In this document: positions 53,144 to 61,990 of the stretch, one piece after another
Numbering within the stretch: position 1 is the first letter of the stretch
Layout: the number at the start of each line of letters is the position of its first letter
DNA from: Bacteroidaceae bacterium
Lineage (GTDB): Bacteria; Bacteroidota; Bacteroidia; Bacteroidales; Bacteroidaceae
Direction: 5' to 3'
NCBI GenBank assembly: GCA_017546785.1
Contig: JAFYRW010000030.1
Span: 1 to 64,000, forward strand
DNA length: 64,000 bases
Translations under genes and position numbers: made by a program
The notes under the pieces: generated by a model
Told to the model about the DNA's origin: nothing
Database searches by the model: none
Seen by the model: the letters and a program-made list of their open reading frames with translations, nothing else

Positions 53144-54823
53144 ATGCCTACATTCAAAAATCTATTAGCAATACTTTTTCTCATTGTTCCCGTATCGCTT
53201 TTTGCACAGTCAGGACCGTCGCAAAAATATGAATACAGGGCAGTGTGGCTCACTACAATAAAGAATCTCGACTGGCCATCGACAAAGGTGCTTTGTGAGC
53301 CGGACATTCAAAAGCAGAAGGACGAACTCTCCGGAATGCTCGACTCGCTTGCCCGTCTGAACATTAATACTGTCTTTTTGCAGACACGCTTGCGTGGCGA
53401 TGTCATTTATCCGTCTCAGTATGAGCCTTTCTCGGCAGTGCTTACCGGACGTGTGGGAGCTGCTCCCGGCTACGACCCGTTGGCTTTTGCCGTAGAGGAG
53501 TGCCACAAGCGAGGAATGCAGTTGCACGCTTGGCTGGTTACACTGCCATTGGGAAACAGAATGCACGTAAAGTCGTTGGGCCGAAAATCCCTTCCCGCCT
53601 CACGTCCGTCGTTGTGCCGTATGCATAAAGGCGATTGGTTTATGGAGCCGGGAGAGCCTGCGACAGCCGATTATCTGTGCAGGATTGTTGCCGAGATTGT
53701 CTCGAAATACAATGTCGATGGAATTCACCTCGATTATATACGTTACCCCGACCGCCCCTCCTCTTATGCCGATACTCATCTTTATCGTAAATACGGCAAA
53801 GGAAAATCGCTTGCCGACTGGCGTCGCGGAAACATTACACGGCTAGTCCGAAGCCTCTACGAACAGGTGAAGAGCATCAAGCCGTGGGTGCGTGTGAGCG
53901 TTGCTCCTTTGGGTAAGCACGATAATCTCTCCTCGTACTCGTCGTATGGCTGGAATGCGCGTAACACAGTGTTTCAGGATGCTCAAGCGTGGATGCGCGA
54001 GGGCATTGTCGATGCTCTCTTTCCTATGCTCTATTTCAGAGGGAACGACTTTTATCCTTTTGTGCGCGATTGGGCAGAGCAGTCGTACGGTCGTCATCTT
54101 GCGCCGGGAATAGGTGTCTATCGTCTGTTGCCCGAAGAGGGTAATTGGGAAATTAAAGAGATTGAGCGTCAATTGACTACCTCTCGCTCGGCAGGAGCGC
54201 AGGGTAGTGTGATGTTCCGCGCCCGTCATTTATTGACAAGCGCAGCTGGTGCTTCGGAACTTTATAAAAGAGTATATGCCGACAAGGCTCTTGTGCCACC
54301 TATGAACTGGTGCGCAAGCAGCGTTCCTGCACAGCCCGATTCTTTCTCGGCAGAGCGCCACGGAGACTTCCTTACTCTCTCGTGGAGCAGTGTGCGACCC
54401 GCCAATAGTGAGCCTGCGGTTAAATATAATCTCTATGTGTCGCGCAGCTATCCTGTAAATACTGCCGACCCACGTAATATAGTGGCTGTGGCGCTCACAG
54501 ACACAGTTTTTGTGTGGGAGGGCTCTACGCTCGATGCAATGCATTGGGCTGTTGTGCCGGTGAATGCTTATGGTGTCGAGGGTGCGCCTGCTTTCTGGAG
54601 CGAGCAGGGCTTTGTGCCTGAATATTATCGCAAGCAATTCTATTTGCCCGAACCTGCAACGTGGGGAATGCGTGTCGTTGTACGCAATGCTGTAGGCAAT
54701 AAACTTTATGAATGCGGTTACTCGCAGACGATTGGTGTGCGCGGCCTCCCTAAAGGCGTGTATACATTAGAGGTGCTGTCGCGTAACGGTGATGTACTTC
54801 TGCGCTATCCCTTTACACGTTAG
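53144..54823 (+). CDS. Secreted family-10-like (GHL10/YngK-type) glycosyl hydrolase
   Basis: About 559 residues from the ATG at 53144, chosen because it gives a standard signal peptide (LLAILFLIVPVSLFAQ). The GHL10 domain (PF02638) follows: EYRAVWLTTIKNLDWPSTK, FLQTRLRGDVIYPSQYEPFS, QLHAWLVTLPLGNRMHVKSL, GIHLDYIRYPDRPSSYAD (the hallmark DYIRYP motif) and KPWVRVSVAPLGKHDNLSSY. A fibronectin-like domain (about 415-490) and a short C-terminal beta tail (VRNAVGNKLYECGYS; PKGVYTLEVLSRNGD) end the chain; the tail resembles a degenerate type IX sorting domain. The substrate is unknown for most of the family. It is divergent from nifJ. Confidence 0.87.
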   Translation: MPTFKNLLAILFLIVPVSLFAQSGPSQKYEYRAVWLTTIKNLDWPSTKVLCEPDIQKQKDELSGMLDSLARLNINTVFLQTRLRGDVIYPSQYEPFSAVLTGRVGAAPGYDPLAFAVEECHKRGMQLHAWLVTLPLGNRMHVKSLGRKSLPASRPSLCRMHKGDWFMEPGEPATADYLCRIVAEIVSKYNVDGIHLDYIRYPDRPSSYADTHLYRKYGKGKSLADWRRGNITRLVRSLYEQVKSIKPWVRVSVAPLGKHDNLSSYSSYGWNARNTVFQDAQAWMREGIVDALFPMLYFRGNDFYPFVRDWAEQSYGRHLAPGIGVYRLLPEEGNWEIKEIERQLTTSRSAGAQGSVMFRARHLLTSAAGASELYKRVYADKALVPPMNWCASSVPAQPDSFSAERHGDFLTLSWSSVRPANSEPAVKYNLYVSRSYPVNTADPRNIVAVALTDTVFVWEGSTLDAMHWAVVPVNAYGVEGAPAFWSEQGFVPEYYRKQFYLPEPATWGMRVVVRNAVGNKLYECGYSQTIGVRGLPKGVYTLEVLSRNGDVLLRYPFTR

Positions 54824-54840
54824 AGTGGCAATAAGTTATA

Positions 54841-54880
54841 TACACAAAAAAAGAGGGCAATCGCCCTCTTTTTTTGTGTA
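54841..54880. terminator. Bidirectional intrinsic terminator between GHL10 gene and MCE gene
   Basis: 18-bp stem TACACAAAAAAAGAGGGC/GCCCTCTTTTTTTGTGTA with loop AATC. Confidence 0.9.
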
Positions 54881-54896
54881 ACTGTCGTTATTAAAA

Positions 54897-55790
54897 TTAT
54901 TTGTCTTTGCGTCCGAATACCGAGAAATGAACGTAACGCTTGGGATGCTCTCTTAAATCCTCGAGCAGCTTGTTTGCCTCTTCGCAGGTGCTGTTAAGGT
55001 TGTTGTACAGAGCGCTGTCGTTGAGCAGTAGTCCCAATGTTCCCTGACTCTCGTTTAGTGCAGCCGATATTCTGTGTATATTGCCGAGTGTAGAGTCGAG
55101 TGTGGCAAAGAGACTCTCGTAATCAACCTCCTTTAGCTGTGAGCTTACAGCAAGGACATCATCCTCAATCTCAACAACTCGTCCTGTAATCTGAGGAATA
55201 TCGTTCACCATAATGTTATTGAGTTGCTTTGTCGATGTCTTAAGCTCCTCTGTAAGAATCTCGATGTTCTTTACCGAAGCCATAAGCGCCTCGCTCGACA
55301 TTATGTTGTTTGTAGCAGTGAGTATAGAATCCAATTTAGGCAGAATGTTGTTTATGGCAGGCATAATCTTCTCTCCGGCCTCTCCCATCATACCTTTGTC
55401 CAGCATACCGGGCATTGTATCTCCCGGCTGATAGTATGTGCCGCTGTCCGACAATTTTATGTAGACATCCGAGCCACCCAATAGTCTCAATGAGTTTACA
55501 GCGATACTACCTTTGGGAATCTGCATATTTCTATCAATGTCAAGCTCAACAATAATGTCGTTCATACTCTTGTATGTTATTGAGCGTACATTACCGGCCT
55601 TGTAACCATTGATGAACACAGAGGTCGATGTTACAAGCTCACTTACATTGTTGAATTTAGCGTAATAGGTCTCTCCGCTCTTAAAAAGGTTAATGCCTTT
55701 GAAAAAGTTGATGATAAGATAAATGGACAAAAGGGCGATAATTCCTATTATGCCCACAATGAACTCTTTTCTGATAACTCTTCTTCTCAT
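54897..55790 (-). CDS. MCE (MlaD-like) family lipid-transport protein
   Basis: 297 residues. A short cytoplasmic start and one anchor helix (FIVGIIGIIALLSIYLIINF) lead into the MCE domain at about 38-115: YYAKFNNVSELVTSTSVFIN and GYKAGNVRSITYKSMNDIIV, with SLRLLGGSDVYIKL. The remainder (about 125-280) is a helical coiled-coil stretch (NNIMVNDIPQITGRVVEIED). MCE proteins form hexameric rings or tubes that carry phospholipids between membranes. The usual MlaE permease and MlaF ATPase genes are not in this window. It lies 120 bases downstream of the amidase on the same strand and may be the last gene of the extended leu transcript. Confidence 0.9.
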   Translation of the reverse strand: MRRRVIRKEFIVGIIGIIALLSIYLIINFFKGINLFKSGETYYAKFNNVSELVTSTSVFINGYKAGNVRSITYKSMNDIIVELDIDRNMQIPKGSIAVNSLRLLGGSDVYIKLSDSGTYYQPGDTMPGMLDKGMMGEAGEKIMPAINNILPKLDSILTATNNIMSSEALMASVKNIEILTEELKTSTKQLNNIMVNDIPQITGRVVEIEDDVLAVSSQLKEVDYESLFATLDSTLGNIHRISAALNESQGTLGLLLNDSALYNNLNSTCEEANKLLEDLREHPKRYVHFSVFGRKDK

Positions 55791-55910
55791 TTTTCTAAAT
55801 TTTCGGTATTCTAACAGTGTAATGTTGAATTTCTGCGCAAAATTACACTAAAAAATTCAGAATTGTATAAAATTATAGAATTATAACATTCCGCCGAGGC
55901 TGTAATAATC

Positions 55911-57083
55911 CTATTTCTTGCTTCTATACTCCTCGATAGCCTGTGCTGTGGGGATTTTCTCTCCGTTCTTGAATGCAACGATGAATGCCTCGTTGAATTT
56001 AGGCTTAATCTCGGCTCTTAGCTGCGAGATATACTCGTAATCCGATGACTCGCCATAGGTATATTTGTACATTCCTCTCTCGCTGTAATGGTCGGCCTTG
56101 ATGCCTTTGAGCCTGCTGTCGCCACTCTCTATCCTTGTGGACGAAACAAGAATCTGAACCTTGAATATAATGTCGCTGCTACTCTTCTTTGCCTCTGGCT
56201 GCTTCTTCGGGGGAGAGTCGGCAACCTTTTCCCCGCTCTTTTTCTTGCTGTCGCCCTTTGGAGTCTCAGGCTCGCCTTTTATAGACTGCTTGTTCTTCTT
56301 GTAATTCTCGTAGTAATCCGAGAATCCCTCGAAAATGCCGGTTGCCAATTCTGCCTGTCCGTTTTTTGATGCAAGATATTTCTCCTCTTCTAAATTTGAT
56401 ATAAATCCCAATTCAACAAGAATGCTGGGCATAACAGTCTTATGGAGCACAAGGAATCCCGCCGAAGAGACGCCACGGTTTATCAGTCCGCTCTTGTCCA
56501 CCATATTTTGCTGAATATGTTCGGCACACGATATACTTTTCTCCATATCGTGTCCGCGTATAAGCTCAAAGATAATATAACTCTCGCTTGAGCGCGGGTC
56601 GAATCCTTTGTAGACCTGCTCAAAATTCTCCTCGAGAAGGATTACCTGGTTCTCGTACATAGCGGCAGCCTTTGCCTCGGCGTCACTGCCCGAACCTAAT
56701 GTAAATGTCTGGCAACCTTTTGCCGCACGGTTCTTCGATGCGTTGGAGTGTACCGAAATAAAAAGGTCGGCCTTTGCATCGTTGGCAATCTTTGCCCTCT
56801 GCATAAGCGGCACCTTTACATCCTTCTTCTCGGTACGTGTGTATATTATCTTAATCTCGGGATATTTCTTAGCAATAAGGTTGCCTATAGCGCGCGACAC
56901 ACTCATATTTACATCCTTCTCCTTTGTGCCTTTCTTGCCTACCGCTCCGGGGTCCTCGCCACCGTGTCCGGGGTCTAATACCAGCACAAATTGCCCATTA
57001 TCCTTTTGGGCACAGACGCTATGCGGTGCCACTATAGAGAATAACGACAAGAGAAAAATATATAGGAGTATCCTGTGTCGCAC
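55911..57083 (-). CDS. N-acetylmuramoyl-L-alanine amidase (Amidase_3)
   Basis: 390 residues with signal peptide (LLSLFSIVAPHSVCAQ). The Amidase_3 domain runs about 30-250: LVLDPGHGGEDPGAVGKKGT (zinc His), KEKDVNMSVSRAIGNLIAKK (zinc Glu), DLFISVHSNASKNRAAKGCQ (zinc His) and MPSILVELGFISNLEEEKYL (catalytic Glu). A Lys/Pro/Ser/Glu-rich linker follows, then a C-terminal 85-residue domain that looks SPOR-like (IIFKVQILVSSTRIESGDSR; YKYTYGESSDYEYISQLRAE). It cleaves the stem peptide from peptidoglycan during cell separation. It starts only 2 bases after leuB stops. Confidence 0.93.
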   Translation of the reverse strand: MRHRILLYIFLLSLFSIVAPHSVCAQKDNGQFVLVLDPGHGGEDPGAVGKKGTKEKDVNMSVSRAIGNLIAKKYPEIKIIYTRTEKKDVKVPLMQRAKIANDAKADLFISVHSNASKNRAAKGCQTFTLGSGSDAEAKAAAMYENQVILLEENFEQVYKGFDPRSSESYIIFELIRGHDMEKSISCAEHIQQNMVDKSGLINRGVSSAGFLVLHKTVMPSILVELGFISNLEEEKYLASKNGQAELATGIFEGFSDYYENYKKNKQSIKGEPETPKGDSKKKSGEKVADSPPKKQPEAKKSSSDIIFKVQILVSSTRIESGDSRLKGIKADHYSERGMYKYTYGESSDYEYISQLRAEIKPKFNEAFIVAFKNGEKIPTAQAIEEYRSKK

Positions 57084-57085
57084 TC

Positions 57086-58159
57086 TTACTTATTGTTGAT
57101 GTAGTTTACAATCCACTCGCCAACTTCTTTTGTGCCGTAGGCAGGATGTCCCTCTGTCTGAATATCGGCTGTTCTTACGTTGGCGCTCATAGACTCGTTT
57201 ACAGCCTCGCGTATAAGTTTGCCCTCCTCTTTTAGTCCGAACGCATATTCGAACATCATTGCTGCCGATAGAATGGTTGCCAATGGGTTGGCAATATTCT
57301 GTCCTGCAGCCTGAGGCCACGAACCGTGTATGGGTTCAAAGAGTGATGTGTGTACACCGATAGATGCCGACGGCAACAGTCCCAACGAGCCCGTAATCAC
57401 TGAACCCTCATCGGTGAGAATGTCGCCGAACATATTCTCGGTTACCATCACATCGAACGATGCGGGCCACTGTATCAGACGCATAGCGGCGTTGTCTACG
57501 AACATAAACTCTGTCTCAACCTCGGGATAGTCGGCTGCAATCTCTTTGGCAACCTCTCTCCACAGACGCGACGTTGCAAGCACGTTGGCCTTGTCTACTA
57601 CAGTAACCTTCTTGCGGCGTTTCATAGCATACTCGTATGCCAATTTGACGATGCGTACAATCTCCTCGCGCGAATAAACACAAGTGTCGTAGGCTACATT
57701 GCCATCCTCGCTGCGTCCCTGAGGGCGTCCAAAGTAGAGTCCTCCGGTAAGCTCGCGGATGCACATAAGATCGACACCCTCTACAATCTCGGGGCGTAGG
57801 GGTGACTTATGCATAAGCGCCTCGAATGTGGTTACGGGGCGGATATTTGCATAAAGACCTAATTTCTTGCGCATAGCCAAAAGACCCTGCTCGGGGCGTA
57901 CTTTTGCCGCGGGGTTATTGTCGAAACGAAGGTCGCCTACTGCACCAAAGAGCACTGCGTCGCTCTGCATACACAATTCGTGTGTCTCCTCGGGGTAGGG
58001 GTTTCCTGTCGCGTCAATGGCGCACGCGCCTACCAATCCTGTATTATATGTGAGTGTGTGTCCGAATTTGTTACATACTGCCTTTGTTACCTCGAGAGCC
58101 TGTGCTATAATCTCGGGACCTATACCATCGCCGGGCAGTACCGCTATATTAAGATTCAT
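57086..58159 (-). CDS. leuB: 3-isopropylmalate dehydrogenase
   Basis: 357 residues. NAD-dependent oxidation and decarboxylation of 3-isopropylmalate, third step of leucine synthesis. Motifs include [33 protein letters not shown] stretch [80 protein letters not shown] and [20 protein letters not shown]. Fourth gene of leuACDB on the - strand, 24 bases after leuD. Confidence 0.97.
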   Translation of the reverse strand: MNLNIAVLPGDGIGPEIIAQALEVTKAVCNKFGHTLTYNTGLVGACAIDATGNPYPEETHELCMQSDAVLFGAVGDLRFDNNPAAKVRPEQGLLAMRKKLGLYANIRPVTTFEALMHKSPLRPEIVEGVDLMCIRELTGGLYFGRPQGRSEDGNVAYDTCVYSREEIVRIVKLAYEYAMKRRKKVTVVDKANVLATSRLWREVAKEIAADYPEVETEFMFVDNAAMRLIQWPASFDVMVTENMFGDILTDEGSVITGSLGLLPSASIGVHTSLFEPIHGSWPQAAGQNIANPLATILSAAMMFEYAFGLKEEGKLIREAVNESMSANVRTADIQTEGHPAYGTKEVGEWIVNYINNK

Positions 58160-58183
58160 CCTGTTTGTTTTTTATGTTTGTTC

Positions 58184-58780
58184 CTATTTCTGCTTGTTCT
58201 GCTCGTACTCCTCAATCTTGTCCTTGTTGCTCAGCAAAAAGTCAATATCGTCGAGTGCGTGCATAAGACAATGCTTCTTATAACCGTTAATCTCAAAATG
58301 CTCGCTCTTGCCCGTAGCATTGTTTGTTATAGTCTGCTGGGGTAGATTCACTGTTACCTGACATTTGGGGTCCTTGTCGATGCTCTCGAAAAGCTCGCTC
58401 AGAAACTCCTCGCTGACAACCACCGGAAGCACGAAATTGTTAAGCTCGTTGTTCTTGTGAATATCGGCAAAGAAGCTCGACACTACCACGCGGAAACCAT
58501 AGTCGGCAATAGCCCACGCTGCGTGCTCACGGCTCGAACCGCAACCGAAATTCTTGCCTGCTACAAGAATACGTCCCGAGTAGGCCGGGTTATTCATCAC
58601 GAAACTCTCAATTCTGTTGCCGTCCTTGTCGAATCGCCAGTCGCGGAAAAGATTCTCGCCGAATCCCTCGCGTGTGGTTGCCTTCAGAAAGCGCGCGGGC
58701 ACAATCTGGTCGGTATCAATATTTTCCAGTGGCAAAGGAATGCAACTGTCGGTAATTATATCGAATTTTTCTCTTTTCAT
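58184..58780 (-). CDS. leuD: 3-isopropylmalate dehydratase, small subunit
   Basis: 198 residues. With LeuC it isomerises 2-isopropylmalate to 3-isopropylmalate; LeuD supplies the swivel domain that carries substrate-binding residues. Conserved stretches are LPLENIDTDQIVPARFLKAT, FGENLFRDWRFDKDGNRIES, ILVAGKNFGCGSSREHAAWA (the GSSREHA signature) and GFRVVVSSFFADIHKNNELN. It lies 18 bases after leuC and 24 before leuB. Confidence 0.96.
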   Translation of the reverse strand: MKREKFDIITDSCIPLPLENIDTDQIVPARFLKATTREGFGENLFRDWRFDKDGNRIESFVMNNPAYSGRILVAGKNFGCGSSREHAAWAIADYGFRVVVSSFFADIHKNNELNNFVLPVVVSEEFLSELFESIDKDPKCQVTVNLPQQTITNNATGKSEHFEINGYKKHCLMHALDDIDFLLSNKDKIEEYEQNKQK

Positions 58781-58798
58781 TTCTCTGATATTATTCTG

Positions 58799-60193
58799 TT
58801 ACAGAAACTCTCTGGGGTCGGTAATCTTTCCTGTCACGGCAGCAGCTGCGGCAACGTAGGGGCTCGCAAGGATTGTGCGTGCTCCGGGGCCCTGTCGTCC
58901 CTCGAAATTTCTGTTGCTTGTCGATACACAATATTTTCCGCTGGGAACCTTGTCCTCGTTCATCGCAAGACAAGCCGAGCAACCGGGCTGTCTAAGCTCG
59001 AATCCTGCCTCCTGAAGCACCTTGTCAATGCCCTCGGCAACAATCTGACGCTGTACGCTCCACGAACCGGGAACAATCCACGCTGTTACATTGTCGGCCT
59101 TGCGTCTGCCCTTTACAATAGCGGCAAAAGCGCGGAAATCCTCAATGCGTCCGTTGGTACAAGAGCCTACAAAAACATAATCAATAGGCTTTCCGATGAG
59201 ACTTTTTCCCGACTCAAAGTCCATATACTCGAGCGACTTTTCGTATGAGGCTCTTCCCGCCTCGTCTACGCTGTCGATAGAGGGGACAGTCTCGGTTATA
59301 CCAATGCCCATTCCTGGGTTGGTACCGTATGTTATACGAGGCTCAATATCCTCGGCGCGGAATGTGAACTCCTTGTCGAATACAGCATCGTCGCCGCTGT
59401 ACAATGTTCTCCAGTAGGCAACAGCCTTGTCCCACTCTTCTCCTTTGGGCGCATATTCGCGTCCCTTTATATATTCGAAGGTAATCTCGTCGGGAGCGAC
59501 CATACCACCGCGTGCACCCATTTCAATAGAAAGGTTACATAGTGTCAGACGGCTCTCCATCGACATTGAGCGTATAGCGCTTCCGGCATACTCTACAAAA
59601 TATCCGGTGGCGCCGCTTGTTGTCATCTGCGACATTATATAAAGTGCAACATCCTTTGCTGTGACACCCTTGCCTAAAGTACCCTCTACGCTTATGCGCA
59701 TAGCCTTTGGTTTCTGCTGCAGGATACACTGCGAGGCCATTACCATTCCAACCTCGCTTGTGCCTATTCCGAATGCTACAGCACCCATTGCTCCGTGAGT
59801 CGATGTGTGTGAGTCTCCGCAGACGATTGTCATTCCCGGCAGTGTGAGTCCCAATTCAGGGCCTACAACGTGTATAATGCCGTTCTTGGGGTGTTTCATA
59901 CCAAAAAGCGACAATCCGAACTCCTCGGCATTTTTTACAAGAGTCTCTACCTGTTTGCGCGACACAGGCTCCTCGATGGGCTTCTCCTGTCCCATTGTGG
60001 GGATATTGTGGTCGGGCATACAATATATTCTCTCGGGGCGCAGACAGCTTATTCCTCTGCTGCGCAATTCGTCGAATGCCTGCGGCGATGTTACCTCGTG
60101 GCAGTACAAACGGTCAATATATAGCTGAGTAGGGCCGTCCTCTACCTTCTGTACAACGTGGGCGTCCCAAATTTTATCAAAAAGTGTATTCAT
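58799..60193 (-). CDS. leuC: 3-isopropylmalate dehydratase, large subunit
   Basis: 464 residues. An aconitase-family enzyme carrying the [4Fe-4S] cluster of isopropylmalate isomerase. Features are [20 protein letters not shown] at the start, PDHNIPTM, the [20 protein letters not shown] signature, [20 protein letters not shown] (first cluster cysteine) and [20 protein letters not shown] (the CxxC pair), then [20 protein letters not shown]. Second gene of the operon, 12 bases after leuA. Confidence 0.97.
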   Translation of the reverse strand: MNTLFDKIWDAHVVQKVEDGPTQLYIDRLYCHEVTSPQAFDELRSRGISCLRPERIYCMPDHNIPTMGQEKPIEEPVSRKQVETLVKNAEEFGLSLFGMKHPKNGIIHVVGPELGLTLPGMTIVCGDSHTSTHGAMGAVAFGIGTSEVGMVMASQCILQQKPKAMRISVEGTLGKGVTAKDVALYIMSQMTTSGATGYFVEYAGSAIRSMSMESRLTLCNLSIEMGARGGMVAPDEITFEYIKGREYAPKGEEWDKAVAYWRTLYSGDDAVFDKEFTFRAEDIEPRITYGTNPGMGIGITETVPSIDSVDEAGRASYEKSLEYMDFESGKSLIGKPIDYVFVGSCTNGRIEDFRAFAAIVKGRRKADNVTAWIVPGSWSVQRQIVAEGIDKVLQEAGFELRQPGCSACLAMNEDKVPSGKYCVSTSNRNFEGRQGPGARTILASPYVAAAAAVTGKITDPREFL

Positions 60194-60205
60194 CTACTCC
60201 TCTTC

Positions 60206-61702
60206 TTAATCCTGGAATTTGTTTATACAGTCGATGTATGCCTCAACCGAAGCGCTCACAATGTCGGTATTTGCACCGAATCCATAGTAAACGTGGTTGT
60301 TGTGCTCTACCTGCATATGCACCTTACCCATATCATCACTACCCTTGCTGATAGCCTGAATGGTGAACTCGCGGAGAATCATCTCGCGGCGAATGATATT
60401 CTTGAGTGCGTTGATGGCAGCATCCACAGGACCGTTACCTGTTGCAGCGCTCTCGAAGAGCTCGCCTGCGATGCGCAATCCGATGCTTGCTACCGAACGT
60501 ATGTTCAATCCAGTGGTTACCTGCAGATAGTCGAGCTTTATACCCTTGTTGCTGCTGCGGTCGGCACCGGCCAATACAAGAATATCGTCGTCGTGAATCT
60601 CCTTCTTTTTGTCGGCGAGACGCAAGAACTCCTGATAAACCTCGTTCAACTTATCGTCGTCGAGAGTTACTCCGAGTACCGAAAGACGATATTTGAGAGC
60701 TGCACGTCCGCTACGTGCAGTAAGTACGATTGAGTTATCGTCGATACCTACATCTTTGGGGTTCATAATCTCGTAAGTGCTTACATCCTTCAATACGCCA
60801 TCCTGATGTATACCCGAAGAGTGTGCAAATGCGTTGCGTCCCACAATCGCCTTGTTGGGCTGTACGGGCATATTCATAAGGCTCGATATCATACGGCTTG
60901 TGGGGTATATCTTCTGTGTGTTGATATTAGTCTCAATGTTGAGCATAGGATGACATTTTGTAATCATCACAATCTCCTCGAGTGATGTGTTACCCGCTCT
61001 CTCACCGATACCGTTTATTGTAACCTCTACCTGACGCGCACCGTTGATGACTCCGGCAAGAGTGTTTGCTGTTGCCATTCCTAAGTCATTGTGGCAGTGT
61101 GTCGAAAGGATAGCCTTGTCGATACAATCTACGTGCTCCATAAGATATTTGATCTTTGCACCGTACTCGTGGGGAAGACAGTAACCGGTAGTATCGGGAA
61201 TGTTTACCACTGTTGCACCGGCCTTGATTACAGCCTCTACCACGCGAGCAAGATACTCGTTGTCGGTACGACCAGCATCCTCGGCGTAGAATTCAACATC
61301 TTCGACGTAACGCTTTGCATATTTGACTGCCGATACGGCTGTCTCGATAATCTTCTCGCGTGTCGAACGGAATTTGTATTGAATGTGAGAGTCCGATGTT
61401 CCGACTCCTGTGTGTATACGTTTGCGCTTAGCGAATCTAAGAGCATCGGCTGCAACGTCGATGTCTTTCTCTACGGCGCGTGTCAATGCGCATATTGTGG
61501 GCCAAGTAACAGCCTTAGAAATCTCTATGACAGAGTTAAAATCTCCCGGGCTCGAAATGGGGAAGCCCGCCTCGATGCAATCTACACCCAAAAGCTCCAA
61601 TTGCTTAGCCACCTGAATTTTTTCAACTGTATTCAATTGGCAGCCGGGAACCTGCTCACCGTCGCGAAGCGTTGTATCAAAAATAAATAATCTGTCGCTC
61701 AT
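60206..61702 (-). CDS. leuA: 2-isopropylmalate synthase
   Basis: 498 residues. It condenses acetyl-CoA with 2-oxoisovalerate, the committed step of leucine synthesis. The TIM-barrel metal motif is [75 protein letters not shown] and [16 protein letters not shown] follow. The C-terminal allosteric domain is present from about residue 385, so leucine feedback inhibition is likely. First gene of leuACDB. The upstream leader of about 80 bases contains a promoter-like box and small hairpins. Confidence 0.96.
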   Translation of the reverse strand: MSDRLFIFDTTLRDGEQVPGCQLNTVEKIQVAKQLELLGVDCIEAGFPISSPGDFNSVIEISKAVTWPTICALTRAVEKDIDVAADALRFAKRKRIHTGVGTSDSHIQYKFRSTREKIIETAVSAVKYAKRYVEDVEFYAEDAGRTDNEYLARVVEAVIKAGATVVNIPDTTGYCLPHEYGAKIKYLMEHVDCIDKAILSTHCHNDLGMATANTLAGVINGARQVEVTINGIGERAGNTSLEEIVMITKCHPMLNIETNINTQKIYPTSRMISSLMNMPVQPNKAIVGRNAFAHSSGIHQDGVLKDVSTYEIMNPKDVGIDDNSIVLTARSGRAALKYRLSVLGVTLDDDKLNEVYQEFLRLADKKKEIHDDDILVLAGADRSSNKGIKLDYLQVTTGLNIRSVASIGLRIAGELFESAATGNGPVDAAINALKNIIRREMILREFTIQAISKGSDDMGKVHMQVEHNNHVYYGFGANTDIVSASVEAYIDCINKFQD

Positions 61703-61754
61703 AATATTTAATGTGATTTAATTTTAAAAATAGTGTTTCCTACTATAGGATTCT

Positions 61755-61774
61755 TCTGCCGGTTCGGTTGCAGA
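61755..61774 (-). promoter_or_regulatory. Small hairpin in the leuA leader
   Basis: TCTGC (61755-61759) pairs with GCAGA (61770-61774) around a 10-base loop, in the transcribed leader of leuA. A neighbouring TCCTA/TAGGA pair lies at about 61741-61750. No leucine-rich leader peptide or T-box sequence is seen. Confidence 0.25.
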
Positions 61775-61790
61775 GACCTCCTAATTTTTG

Positions 61791-61798
61791 CAAAAATA
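61791..61798 (-). promoter_or_regulatory. Putative leu operon promoter -7 box
   Basis: On the - strand TATTTTTG matches TAnnTTTG, with TTTA 19 bases upstream (61818-61821), and lies 89 bases before leuA. Confidence 0.4.
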
Positions 61799-61957
61799 AC
61801 ATTTTTATTTGTAAAAGTAAACTATCTTGTGACTAATTGCTGTTTTTTGCTCTCTTTTTTGTGAAAAATGGCATTTTGCGGCGGCTCTTTTTCTATTCTA
61901 TCTATCTTTTCTCTTTTTATTACTTCTCTCTATAGTTGCATCTATTGTTATTTTTTG

Positions 61958-61965
61958 TAATTTCG
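61958..61965 (+). promoter_or_regulatory. Putative malQ promoter -7 box
   Basis: TAATTTCG, one base from TAnnTTTG, with TTG 19 bases upstream (61936-61938), 26 bases before the malQ ATG. Confidence 0.4.
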
Positions 61966-61990
61966 CCAGCAGTAAAATGTTAAAATTGCT

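Noticed and set aside
58457..60733. + strand open frames opposite leuD, leuC and leuA (58457-59248, 60158-60733)
   Set aside because: The - strand genes are unmistakable leu enzymes, and the antisense translations show no motif.
61703..61800. T-box riboswitch upstream of leuA
   Set aside because: No T-box consensus or specifier-loop structure is visible, and T-boxes are rare in this phylum.
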